DNA of 64,000 nucleotides, taken from the NCBI RefSeq assembly GCF_021249345.1, contig NZ_CP089588.1, forward strand, positions 2,356,001 to 2,420,000, in the 5' to 3' direction. Positions 42,223 to 50,166 of the stretch are shown in pieces (the first letter of the stretch is position 1; every line of letters begins with the position of its first letter). The notes under the pieces were generated by a model, which worked only from the letters and a program-made list of their open reading frames with translations, had not been told where the DNA came from and ran no database searches. Origin of the DNA: Halobacterium wangiae. GTDB lineage: Archaea > Halobacteriota > Halobacteria > Halobacteriales > Halobacteriaceae. A program made the position numbers and the translations under genes.

Positions 42223-43437
42223 ATGAGTACGCAGATCCACAAGGACATCTCCGAAGAGACGGTACGCCAGCTCGCCGCCGAGCGCGACGAGCCCGAGTGG
42301 CTCCTCCAGACCCGCCTGGAGGCCCTCAACGCGCTCGACGACCTCGACTACCCGAACGTCATCCAGACGCCCGGTCGGAAGTGGACGAACCTCGAGGACC
42401 TCGACTTCGAGGCCCTCGTCGACCCGCTCACCCAGACCGAGAACAAGGACCAGGTCGGTCCCGAGGACGTCCGCGTCGAGTCGTTCCACGCGGCGCTCCA
42501 GGACGACGACCTCGCCGAACTCGTCGAGGAGACGTTCGGTAGCGTCGTCGACCCGCAGCAGAACCGCCTGAACGCGCTCTCCACGGCGCTGTTCACGACG
42601 GGCACCGTCGTTCACGTGCCCGAGGGCGTCGACGCCGAGGACGTGAAGATCCGGACGTCGATGAACTCCCGCTCGCTGTTCAACTACACGCTCGTCGTCA
42701 CCGAGAAGAACTCCTCGGTGACCATCCTGGAGCGCCAGGACACCGGCGACGACGTCGACGGCGAACGCTACTACAGCGGCATCGTCGAGGTCGACGCGGG
42801 CGAGAACTCCTACGTCCAGTACGGCAGCCTGCAGGACTTCGACCAGCAGACGTACAACTACACCGCCAAGCGCGGCGACGCCGACACCTACAGCACGGTG
42901 AACTGGATCGAGGGCAACCTCGGCTCCCGGCTCACAAAGACGAGCGTCTCCACGGAGCTCAACGGCGACTCCAGCGAGACGAAGATCGTCGGCGCGTTCT
43001 TCGGCCACGACGACCAGCACTTCGACCTCGACGCGAAGGTCTGGCATCGCGCCGAGCACACGACCGCCGACCTCGTCACCCGCGGCGTCATCGACGACCA
43101 CGCGCGCTCCGTCTACGAGGGCGTCCAGGACGTCGGCCGTGACGCGTGGGACACGAGCTCCTACCAGCGCGAGAACACCCTGATGCTGAGCGACGAGAGC
43201 GAGGCCGACGCCTCCCCGAAGCTCATCATCAACAACCACGACACGGAGGCCTCCCACTCCGCGACGGTCGGCCAGATCGACCAGGAGGACCTCTTCTACA
43301 TGCAGAACCGCGGCGTCCCCGTGCAGGCCGCGACGAACATGCTCGTCGAGGGCTTCTTCGTCCCCGTCCTAGAGGAGATCGAGGTCGACGAACTCCGCGA
43401 GGACCTCGAAGCGCGCATCCACGAACTGCTCCGGTAA
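42223..43437 (+). CDS. sufD: SufD, Fe-S cluster scaffold partner
   Basis: A 404-residue SufB paralogue. It begins EPEWLLQTRLEALNALDDLDYPNV and has the shared beta-helix (FNYTLVVTEKNSSVTILERQDTGDD, GENSYVQYGSLQDF, HFDLDAKVWHRAEHTTADLVTRGVIDDHARSVYEG) plus the C-terminal signature NRGVPVQAATNMLVEGFF. The conserved SufB cysteines are absent, as expected for SufD. It ends the suf trio; 53 bp separate it from the leader mini-ORF. Confidence 0.93.
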   Translation: MSTQIHKDISEETVRQLAAERDEPEWLLQTRLEALNALDDLDYPNVIQTPGRKWTNLEDLDFEALVDPLTQTENKDQVGPEDVRVESFHAALQDDDLAELVEETFGSVVDPQQNRLNALSTALFTTGTVVHVPEGVDAEDVKIRTSMNSRSLFNYTLVVTEKNSSVTILERQDTGDDVDGERYYSGIVEVDAGENSYVQYGSLQDFDQQTYNYTAKRGDADTYSTVNWIEGNLGSRLTKTSVSTELNGDSSETKIVGAFFGHDDQHFDLDAKVWHRAEHTTADLVTRGVIDDHARSVYEGVQDVGRDAWDTSSYQRENTLMLSDESEADASPKLIINNHDTEASHSATVGQIDQEDLFYMQNRGVPVQAATNMLVEGFFVPVLEEIEVDELREDLEARIHELLR

Positions 43438-43490
43438 CCCTCCCCCGGAGGGAACCGCTTAAGTCCGCCTCTCCCCGACTACCGAACGAC

Positions 43491-43580
43491 ATGAGAGGTA
43501 TCGCCCGCGAGGTGTCCCGCGCGAGGCCACCCGCAGCCGTACACCGGACCCACAACGCGTTCACGGAGGCGTTCGCGTGA
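43491..43580 (+). CDS. Leader mini-ORF overlapping the ferritin-like gene
   Basis: A 29-residue ORF, MRGIAREVSRARPPAAVH..., with ATG at 43491. A TATA-like CTTAAG at 43458-43463 lies about 31 nt upstream, so the ORF can be translated from a nearly leaderless mRNA. Its stop TGA overlaps the GTG start of the ferritin-like gene (GTGA at 43577-43580). It likely couples translation of the downstream gene; a separate function is possible but unsupported. Confidence 0.5.
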   Translation: MRGIAREVSRARPPAAVHRTHNAFTEAFA

Positions 43581-44071
43581 GTTCAGTCGCCGCACGCGTC
43601 GACACCGACGCCCAGCTCGCGCGCCTCCTCCAGATCGGCGTCGTCCTCGAGGAGGTCGTGGAGGCCCGCGCACACCGCCACTACCAGTCGCTGCCCGCCG
43701 AGGAGCGCGACGAGGACATCGAGGCGCTTCTCTCGGACGCCAGCGAAGAGTCCGCCGAACACCGCCAGCAGCTCGAAGCGCTCATCGAGGACCTCGACGC
43801 GGAGAGCATCCCGTTCGAGGACGTCAAGGACCTCGTCGCCCAGAGCTACGGGAAGACCGGCCCGGAGGACTTCGACGGCGTGCTGTACGACCAGTTGCAC
43901 GGGGAGGAGACGGCGTACAAGTTCTACGACGACCTGCTCGATGCCGTGGAGGCGAGCGACGCCGAGTTCGGTGTCGACCGCGCGGCGCTACTCGACACGC
44001 TCCGCGAGATACGCGAAGCCGAGGCCGGCGGCGTCGAGGAGGTAGCGAAACTGATGGAGGACCGCGCATGA
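43577..44071 (+). CDS. Ferritin-like/rubrerythrin-type di-iron protein
   Basis: A 164-residue four-helix protein. Potential di-iron ligands: E25 in LQIGVVLEEVVEARAHRHY, E and H in DASEESAEHRQQLEAL, and E in QLHGEETAYKFYDDLL and REIREAEAGGVEEV. No C-terminal rubredoxin. Members store iron or reduce peroxide. Starts at GTG overlapping the leader mini-ORF and ends ATGA-overlapping the DtxR gene, so all three are likely one transcript following suf. Confidence 0.85.
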   Translation: MSSVAARVDTDAQLARLLQIGVVLEEVVEARAHRHYQSLPAEERDEDIEALLSDASEESAEHRQQLEALIEDLDAESIPFEDVKDLVAQSYGKTGPEDFDGVLYDQLHGEETAYKFYDDLLDAVEASDAEFGVDRAALLDTLREIREAEAGGVEEVAKLMEDRA

Positions 44072-44502
44072 ATACGGCTGACCAGTACCTCAAGACGATC
44101 TTCCTCGTCGAACAGCTCCACGACGGGCCGGCGGCGACCGGCGAACTCGCCGACCGCCTCGGCGTCAGCCCCGCGAGCGTCAACGAGATGATCGGCAAGC
44201 TGGAGGACCGCGGGCTCGTCACCCACGAGAAGTACAAGGGTGCGGCTGTCACGGACGACGGCGAGGCGCTCGCCCGCGAGGCCCTCCAGACGTACTGCAT
44301 CCTCGAGCGGTTCCTCGCGAACGTCCTCGACGTCGAGGACTTCCGGGCGGAAGCCCGCCAGCTCGAACCCGTCATCGACGAGACGGTCGCCGACCGCCTC
44401 GACATGATCATCGACCGCGAACCGCAGTGTCCGGACTGCTTCGACGCCGACGAGGACGCCTGCACGCTGCTCGTCGAGGAGCGCGTCGAGGCCGACGACT
44501 GA
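44068..44502 (+). CDS. DtxR/MntR-family metal-dependent regulator, copy 1
   Basis: A 144-residue protein. The winged helix (TAD-QYLKTIFLVEQLHDGPAATGELADRLGVSPASVNEMIGKLEDRGLV) precedes the metal-binding/dimer region (ALQTYCILERFLANVLDVEDFRAEARQLEPVIDETVADRLD). A Cys pair, CPDC near residue 125, and another Cys at 132 may bind metal. No FeoA/SH3 domain follows, unlike copy 2 at 53202. ATG overlaps the ferritin-like stop by four bases. A plausible regulator of the suf and ferritin genes, though nothing tests this. Confidence 0.88.
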   Translation: MNTADQYLKTIFLVEQLHDGPAATGELADRLGVSPASVNEMIGKLEDRGLVTHEKYKGAAVTDDGEALAREALQTYCILERFLANVLDVEDFRAEARQLEPVIDETVADRLDMIIDREPQCPDCFDADEDACTLLVEERVEADD

Positions 44503-44560
44503 CGCATCCGGTTTGAATTTTCGCGGAAACACCGACAACGGCGCTACCCGACGCTCAAGT

Positions 44561-45304
44561 ATGGACTGTCCGACATGTGGCAAGGCGCTCGCCACTGAGC
44601 AAGGCACGCGCCAGCACCACACGAAAGTTCACGGTAACCCTCTTCCAAACCGGACGTGTGAGGACTGTGGCGTTGAGTTTTACGACCCGAAGTCACGCCG
44701 GACGTACTGTGAGAAGTGCTATTCGGAGGCCGGCGACAAGAACGGAAACTACTCCGGTGCGAAGGAGACGACGGAGTGCGACCGATGTGGTGACCGCTTC
44801 GAGTACTATCCGTCAGACAAAGACGGCATCTATTGCTCCAAATGCGTGGCCAACGCGGATGGCCTGTTCCCCAACGATGGCTCCCCGGAGACGAAGGTTG
44901 AGGTGGCCTGTGAACACTGTGGTTCGACGCTAAAGCGACATCCGTCTCGGATCGAGTCCGCGTCGTACGGCGTGTTCTGCGACCTCGATTGTTACGGGAC
45001 GTGGTTATCGAACAACGTCGTCGGGGAGGACCACCATCAGTGGCGGGGCGGAACGGTTCCCTACGGCCCCACGTGGTGGGCGGTTCGCCGGACCGCGTTG
45101 GAACGTGACAATTACGAGTGTCAGAAGTGTGGTGCTGGAGTCGCGGAGCTGGGCCGCAACCCGGATGTCCACCATATCGAACCCGTCCGAGAGTTCGAAA
45201 ATCCGGAAGCGGCTCATCAGTTAGACAACGTAATCTGCCTGTGTCGGCCCTGTCATCGCTGCATCGAGGATGGTGACATGGTTCTCCCCGCCTGCACGCC
45301 CTGA
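44561..45304 (+). CDS. HNH endonuclease with zinc ribbons
   Basis: A 247-residue protein. Its N-terminal half carries four CxxC-type zinc modules (CPTCGKAL...H..H; CEDCGVEFY; CEKCYSE; CDRCGDRF) and the C-terminal half an HNH nuclease: ECQKCGAGVAELGRN, DVHHIEPVREF, HQLDNVICLCRPCHRCIEDG. Codon use and GC are lower than the neighbours, suggesting transfer. It sits 106 bp before tRNA-Gln and 58 bp after the dtxR gene. It may be a free-standing homing-type or mobile-element endonuclease; the target is unknown. Confidence 0.85.
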   Translation: MDCPTCGKALATEQGTRQHHTKVHGNPLPNRTCEDCGVEFYDPKSRRTYCEKCYSEAGDKNGNYSGAKETTECDRCGDRFEYYPSDKDGIYCSKCVANADGLFPNDGSPETKVEVACEHCGSTLKRHPSRIESASYGVFCDLDCYGTWLSNNVVGEDHHQWRGGTVPYGPTWWAVRRTALERDNYECQKCGAGVAELGRNPDVHHIEPVREFENPEAAHQLDNVICLCRPCHRCIEDGDMVLPACTP

Positions 45305-45410
45305 AAAGCAATCTTATTGTGTGCCAGTCCGCTACCGACTGATGGAGTCCCGTGGTGGTGAGTAAACGCGAAGCGGTTACGAGCCTCACGGGAGGACGAG
45401 TGTAACGAGC
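45305..45410. other. tRNA-Gln leader: TATA element and strong hairpin
   Basis: CTTATTG at 45313-45319 is a likely TATA element. Downstream, TCCCGTG (45348-45354) pairs with CACGGGA (45387-45393), and inside it GTAA..CGC (45362-45369) pairs with GCG..TTAC (45373-45380) around a GAA loop, with an extra GG/CC pair at 45357-58 / 45384-85. Bases 45346-45357 repeat the first 12 bases of the tRNA. It would lie in the 5' leader of the precursor tRNA. Confidence 0.55.
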
Positions 45411-45512
45411 AGTCCCGTGGTGTAGTGGCCAATCATATGGGCCTTTGGACCGGTGCGGATTCGCGTACCGGGAAGTCAGCCCATGACGGCGGTTCGAATC
45501 CGCCCGGGACTA
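45411..45512 (+). tRNA. tRNA-Gln (anticodon TTG) with 29-nt intron
   Basis: The acceptor stem is AGTCCCG (45411-45417) paired with CGGGACT (45505-45511), discriminator A at 45512 and no encoded CCA. The anticodon stem TGGGC/GCCCA encloses loop CTTTGGA with anticodon TTG at 45445-45447. The loop is split after position 37 by a 29-base intron at 45449-45477 that can fold as bulge-helix-bulge (CCGGT/ACCGG helix). The T-stem GGCGG/CCGCC holds TTCGAAT. tRNA-Gln(TTG) introns occur in other haloarchaea. Confidence 0.9.
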
Positions 45513-45698
45513 TACTCGAGACGGTAGGAATCCTCTAGGCGGATATTGTATGCTTAGCCACAATCGCTTTGAGAGTTGATGCCGTAGATTGTTTCCTTAA
45601 GTATGACAGCCATCCCTGAGCCCGAACGGTGAAATAGTACCGACTGGCCAGACACCACAGCACGACGTACGAGCTTGACTGATAACTCACGTGAGACA
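45513..45698. other. Gap between tRNA-Gln and secreted-protein gene
   Basis: Lower-GC sequence with no supported reading frame. The palindrome CTCACGTGAG (45686-45695) lies three bases before the ATG of the secreted-protein gene and could be an operator. CTTAAGTATG near 45597-45606 is AT-rich but too far from a gene to call a promoter. Confidence 0.4.
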
Positions 45699-46019
45699 AT
45701 GAGAAAGAACACAGAGACACGGACCGTCATCCGCTTCGCGATCGTCATCGCAGTCGCAACGATGCTCACTTCGGGTATGGGTGGAGCCGTAGCAGGCCCA
45801 GAGCATCAGAGCGGGGATGCAGAGAGCATCGAGGTGTGTCACGTTCCTTCGGGGAACCCCAGTAATGCGCAGTTGATTACAGTTTCCGAGCAGGGATGGG
45901 AGAACGGCCACTCGAAACACCCGAATGATATCCGCATGGACGAGCACTCCCCGCACCATCCCGAGCACGAGCACAGCACGGAAACGATGTGTGAACACCA
46001 CGGTGAGCACGTAGCATAG
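45699..46019 (+). CDS. His-rich secreted protein with CHxPxGNP motif
   Basis: A 106-residue exported protein. Residues 1-34 form a Sec-type signal (RFAIVIAVATMLTSGMGGAVAG). The mature part has IEVCHVPSGNPSNAQLITVSE, a motif otherwise known as CHxPPGNPxNxHT in small secreted proteins of bacteria, and ends with many His/Glu (HSPHHPEHEHSTETMCEHHGEH), a possible metal-binding tail. Start ATG 45699 is preferred over TTG 45675. Codon use is atypical for the window. Its function is unknown. Confidence 0.65.
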   Translation: MRKNTETRTVIRFAIVIAVATMLTSGMGGAVAGPEHQSGDAESIEVCHVPSGNPSNAQLITVSEQGWENGHSKHPNDIRMDEHSPHHPEHEHSTETMCEHHGEHVA

Positions 46020-46321
46020 TCCTCAACAGAAATCGAACACGGGCGTGACGTCTGTTCCCTGACTGCGATTTTCTATTGCGTTGGAGTCTGGATTGATAAC
46101 TACGGACTGACCGCCTCAGAGTGCTCGTGCTTCCTGAGGATACCTGCAGTAACTCATGGCGCTCGACTATTGAGCACGGCAACGACCTAGTCCAGAGACG
46201 GCTTACTTCGCCAGTACTGCAGGACCTGCCGGTCTTCCCGGGATGTCTGACTGATTCCCTAGTGCGTCTCACGCAGGACTGAGGGAATGCTGAACTTTTA
46301 TCATATCTCCGAGAACAACAG
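46020..46321. terminator. Convergent gap with bulged hairpin
   Basis: This 302-bp gap between the secreted protein and the lipoprotein genes contains ATTCCCT (46254-46260) and AGGGAAT (46282-46288) as 7-bp arms, with AGT/ACT and GCGT/ACGC inside around a CTC loop. It is followed by CTTTTATC. It could terminate either transcript. No other feature is seen. Confidence 0.45.
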
Positions 46322-46927
46322 TCACGTTTCCATCTCTTCGGGGGGTTCTCCGCGCCACGAGGCGTTCCAGCTGCGTTCCCCGTTCCAGGGCGCGGTGTAC
46401 GATGACGGTATTTTGTGGAAGCCAATCTGCTTTCGCTCACCACTTTTGACCGCGTAGACTGTGACCGTCTCGTTACGCTGTAAGAGAGATAGTGCACCCG
46501 GAGAGGAGGTATCACCAGTCTCGGCGCCGACTACTCCCTCGTGTGTCGAGTTACCCTGAACGACGTTAACGCCCTCGTAGACGTAGATGATCTCGTCCGC
46601 ACCATCTAGCGACGTCACCTCGATCGAGACGTTCCACCCGTTGAACACAGTGTTCCCAGCCGCCAGCGAGGTTTTCTCTGGACGGATGTCCACAGTCGCG
46701 TTCCACTCGTGGCCCTTCGCAGACTCGGTAGTAGTTGTCGTCTCCGGGGTACTGGTGACTGTCTCCGTAGCTGTCGGTTCCGTAGTCTGTGTCGGTGTGA
46801 GTTCCGTCGTCGTGGGTGCCTCCGAGTTGCTCTGGGAGAACGTCGTACATCCTGTCGTGACCAGCAGAAGTGCGACAGCGATCGTGGCCACTGTCCGACG
46901 TCGTTTAGCACGAAGGTGGAACGTCAT
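46322..46927 (-). CDS. Thr-rich secreted lipoprotein
   Basis: A 201-residue lipoprotein. MTFHLRAKRRRTVATIAVALL then LVTTGC gives a signal with a TTGC lipobox; a Thr/Glu-rich linker (TTTELTPTQTTEPTATETVT) follows, then a beta-rich domain (HEWNATVDIRPEKTSLAAGNTVFNGWNVSIEVTSLDG). No catalytic motif. Base composition is lower in GC than the flanks, like the neighbouring HNH and secreted-protein genes. Confidence 0.75.
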   Translation of the reverse strand: MTFHLRAKRRRTVATIAVALLLVTTGCTTFSQSNSEAPTTTELTPTQTTEPTATETVTSTPETTTTTESAKGHEWNATVDIRPEKTSLAAGNTVFNGWNVSIEVTSLDGADEIIYVYEGVNVVQGNSTHEGVVGAETGDTSSPGALSLLQRNETVTVYAVKSGERKQIGFHKIPSSYTAPWNGERSWNASWRGEPPEEMET

Positions 46928-46976
46928 AGCGCCTAATTTAGGGTGCTGGTAATGAACATTGCGTTGTCTGCAGTCG

Positions 46977-47978
46977 TCACAGCGACATGCCGTGTTCGGA
47001 GTGGAAGACGTCGAGGGCTGCCTTCAGCGACCCGATGACGATGGGGCCGAAGAAGATGCCCATGAACCCGATGACGTAGATGCCGCCGAGGACGCCGATG
47101 ATGATGATACTGGGGTTGAGCTGTGCGTAGTGGTCCACGACGATGGGCCGGAGGTAGTCGTCGGAGATGCCGACGACGATAGTGCCGTAGACGAACAGGC
47201 CGAGCGCGGCGATTGGGTCGTTGACGAGGAAGAGGTAGACCGACGCTGGGCCCCAGACGAGGAACGAGCCGACGATGGGCAACAGCGAGAGGACGATCAT
47301 CACGGCCGTCCAGAAGAACGCGTTCGGGATGCCGGTGACGACGAGGCCGATTCCGGCGATACCACCCTGGACGGCGGCGACGAAGACGTGCCCGAGGAGT
47401 ACCGCCCAGAGGATGTTCCGGAACTCCGAGTGGAGTTCGTCCTGGACGTGCTCGGGGAGTGGGAGTCGGGCCCTGAGCCACCGCTCGAACGTGTCGGCGT
47501 CCCTGAGGAAGTAGTAGAGGAGGAACAGCGCCAGTCCGACGCCGATGACCGTGTGCGTGACGGTGCCGAGGAGACCGAGGATGCTGTCGAACGCGCCGGG
47601 GCCGACGTCGGAGGCGGCCGAACGCAGCCCTCCCGCGATGTCGACCGGTTCGCCCGTCAGTCGCTGGATCGATCGCTCCACGCCGGCGATGTCCAGTTCT
47701 CCCGCCTGGATGCGCTCCAGCAGGGTCGTCCCCTCGACGAGGACGATTCTGAGCACGTACAGCAGGGGAAGGATGATGACCACGCTGGTCAGGAGGACGA
47801 TAGTGCCCGCCGCGACACTCGGTTTCGTCACCGTCTCCAGACGCGTCTGGAGCGGCATCAGGACGAACCCGAGGAACACCGACAGCAGGAAGTAGTTGAG
47901 GAAGGGGAGCACGAGGAACACCGACGCTACCAGCAACACCAGAACCACGGCCAACAGGAATCCACGCGTCCAGTCCAT
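46977..47978 (-). CDS. AI-2E/PerM-family membrane permease
   Basis: A 333-residue polytopic protein (start MDWTRGFLLAVVLVLL). It has about eight helices and the family hallmarks ALFLLYYFLRDADTFERWL, AVVQGGIAGIGLVVTGIPNAFFWTAVMIVLSLLPIVGSFLVWGPA and PIVVDHYAQLNPSIIIIGVLGGIYVIGFMGIFFGPIV. Members transport small solutes or act in salt-linked antiport; the substrate here is unknown. A longer frame to 48152 is spurious. Confidence 0.88.
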   Translation of the reverse strand: MDWTRGFLLAVVLVLLVASVFLVLPFLNYFLLSVFLGFVLMPLQTRLETVTKPSVAAGTIVLLTSVVIILPLLYVLRIVLVEGTTLLERIQAGELDIAGVERSIQRLTGEPVDIAGGLRSAASDVGPGAFDSILGLLGTVTHTVIGVGLALFLLYYFLRDADTFERWLRARLPLPEHVQDELHSEFRNILWAVLLGHVFVAAVQGGIAGIGLVVTGIPNAFFWTAVMIVLSLLPIVGSFLVWGPASVYLFLVNDPIAALGLFVYGTIVVGISDDYLRPIVVDHYAQLNPSIIIIGVLGGIYVIGFMGIFFGPIVIGSLKAALDVFHSEHGMSL

Positions 47979-48151
47979 GACAGTTCGTTCGCCCTCCCGA
48001 CCAAAAAGTCCATTGTCACTTGCGGTCCGGGTTCGCTTCCCGGTTTTCTCCCGTCTCTGCTGCGCTCGACGTCGGTACGTCCAGTGTAAGTGGTATCTAT
48101 CGCGTAAGAAACGCACAAACACTGATAGTCCGTCGCCTCGATTCCGCGACA

Positions 48152-50032
48152 ATGGACGATTCGATCCGCGTCCTCCACGTCGACGACGAACCCGGGTTCG
48201 CGGAGGTGGCGGCCGAGTTCCTCGAGCGGCAGGACGACCGCATCGAGGTGGTCACTGCCACGGCGGCGAACGAGGGGATGGACCGTCTGGCCGCCGGCGG
48301 CGTCGACTGCGTCGTCTCGGACTTCGACATGCCGGGGACGAACGGCCTGGAGTTCCTCGAGGACGTCCGGGCGGACGACCCCGACCTGCCGTTCATCCTG
48401 TTCACCGGGAAGGGCTCGGAGGCGGTCGCGAGCGAGGCGTTCTCGGCGGGAGCGACGGACTACCTCCAGAAACAGGCGGGGACGGACCAGTACACGGTGC
48501 TGGCCAACCGCGTGCTGAACTACGTCGAGACGGCACAGGTGGAGACCCAGCGCAAGCGACAGCTGAACGCGATGGAGGCCGCCGAGGAGGGGATCAGCAT
48601 CCTGAACGACGACGAGCAGTTCGTCTACGTGAACGAGGCGTACGCCAACCTCTACGGCTACGAACCGGCGGAGATCGTGGGCGAACACTGGTCGTTCGTC
48701 TACCCCGACGAGGAGGTCGCGATAGTCCGCGAGGAGGTACTGCCGGAACTGTACGAGGAGGGGAACTGGCACGGGAAGACGACGGGCCTCCGCGCGGACG
48801 GCACGACGTTCGTCGAGGACCACACGCTGGCGACGACCGACCGTGGCTCGCTCGTCTGTACGGTGCGGGACGCCACCGAACGCAAGGAGCACGGTCGCGC
48901 GCTGGCGGCGCTCCACGAGGCGGCCAGCGACCTCGAGGCGGCCGAGAGCGAGGCCGCGGTGTACGAGGTACTCGTCGACGCCGCGGAGGGCATCCTCGAC
49001 TTCGACCTGGTGGCCGTGGACGTCGTCGAAGACGGCGCGCTCGTCCAGCGGGCGTGGACGCTCGACCTCGACACGGAGGGGTACTTCGAGCGGACTCCCC
49101 TCGACGAGGACACGTTCGCGACCCGCTCGCACCACCGCCAGGAGACGATCGTCGTCGACGACCTCCGCGAGAACGACATCACGCCGGCCGACCCCGAGTA
49201 CCGCTCGGCGCTGACGGTGCCGATCGCCGAACACGGGACGTTCCAGGCGGTCTCCCGGGACACCGCCGCCTTTGACGAGGCCGACCGCGAACTCACGGAG
49301 TTGCTCGTCGGACACGCACGGGAGGCACTGACGCGCCTCGAACGGCAGCGAGAGCTCCGCGAGCGCACGGAGGCCCTGAAGCGGCAGAACGACCGCCTAG
49401 AGGAGTTCGCCACCATCGTCAGCCACGACCTCCGGACGCCACTCAACGTCGCGGAGGGGCGACTCCAACTCCTCAGGGAGCAGACCGACAGCGACCACCT
49501 CGACGAGATCGAGGACGCCCTCGACCGGATGGCGACGCTCATCAACGACACGCTGACGCTCGCCCGGCAGGGCCAGCTGGTCACCGAGCGGGAGACGGTC
49601 GACGTCACCGACCTCGTCACCCAGTGCTGGGGTCTGGTCGCGACGCCGGAGGCGACCCTCGACGTCGTCGACGAGCGGTCGGTTCGGGCCGACGGAGCGC
49701 GGCTCCAACAGGTGTTCGAGAACCTGTTCCGCAACGCCATCGAGCACGCCGGCGAGTCGGTGACGGTCCGCGTCGGCGTGCTCGACGACGACCGCGGGTT
49801 CTACGTCGAGGACGACGGCCCCGGTATCCCCGTGGAGGAACGCGAGTCAGTGTTCGAACGCGGACACACGACCAGCGAGGAGGGCACCGGCTTCGGACTC
49901 GCCATCGTCGCGGAAATCGTCGACGCGCACGGGTGGGCAGTCGACCTCACCGAGAGCGAAGTGGGTGGCGCGCGCTTCGAGATCTCGGGCGTCGACGTGC
50001 AATCGTCTCGGGCAGCTACGGTCGATCAGTAG
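48152..50032 (+). CDS. Hybrid sensor histidine kinase (REC-PAS-GAF-HisKA-HATPase)
   Basis: A 626-residue haloarchaeal signalling protein. Residues 1-120: receiver domain (LHVDDEPGF, phospho-acceptor DFDMPG, FTGKG, K in YLQKQ). Residues about 140-255: PAS (AMEAAEEGISILNDDEQFVYVNEAYANLYGYEP). Residues about 260-400: GAF. Residues 410-480: HisKA dimerisation with H in FATIVSHDLRTPLNVAEG. The ATPase has NLFRNAIEHAGES (N box), YVEDDGPGIP (G1) and GTGFGLAIVAEIV (G2). No transmembrane helices, so it is a soluble sensor. Confidence 0.93.
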   Translation: MDDSIRVLHVDDEPGFAEVAAEFLERQDDRIEVVTATAANEGMDRLAAGGVDCVVSDFDMPGTNGLEFLEDVRADDPDLPFILFTGKGSEAVASEAFSAGATDYLQKQAGTDQYTVLANRVLNYVETAQVETQRKRQLNAMEAAEEGISILNDDEQFVYVNEAYANLYGYEPAEIVGEHWSFVYPDEEVAIVREEVLPELYEEGNWHGKTTGLRADGTTFVEDHTLATTDRGSLVCTVRDATERKEHGRALAALHEAASDLEAAESEAAVYEVLVDAAEGILDFDLVAVDVVEDGALVQRAWTLDLDTEGYFERTPLDEDTFATRSHHRQETIVVDDLRENDITPADPEYRSALTVPIAEHGTFQAVSRDTAAFDEADRELTELLVGHAREALTRLERQRELRERTEALKRQNDRLEEFATIVSHDLRTPLNVAEGRLQLLREQTDSDHLDEIEDALDRMATLINDTLTLARQGQLVTERETVDVTDLVTQCWGLVATPEATLDVVDERSVRADGARLQQVFENLFRNAIEHAGESVTVRVGVLDDDRGFYVEDDGPGIPVEERESVFERGHTTSEEGTGFGLAIVAEIVDAHGWAVDLTESEVGGARFEISGVDVQSSRAATVDQ

Positions 50033-50139
50033 TCACACGGCGACGAGGCGAAGTGCCGAGAACTGCCGGTAGCGGCCGTGAAATCCCCGTCTATCTGCGT
50101 ACGAGGTGGTCGTCGCCAGAGCAACTAAGTGCGCCGGGA

Positions 50140-50159
50140 CCAACTCTCTGGTTGGAGTT
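50140..50159 (+). promoter_or_regulatory. 5' leader of cold-shock gene: two competing hairpins
   Basis: In the leader of the cold-shock gene, CCAAC (50140-50144) can pair with GTTGG (50151-50155), while AACTC (50142-50146) can instead pair with GAGTT (50155-50159). The two helices overlap, so they are mutually exclusive. Each is five base pairs with a small loop. Confidence 0.4.
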
Positions 50160-50166
50160 TCCGACA

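Noticed and set aside
43229-43580. A longer frame reading through the sufD end into the leader mini-ORF
   Set aside because: It crosses a known stop of sufD and overlaps it in another frame; the mini-ORF from 43491 is preferred because of the promoter position.
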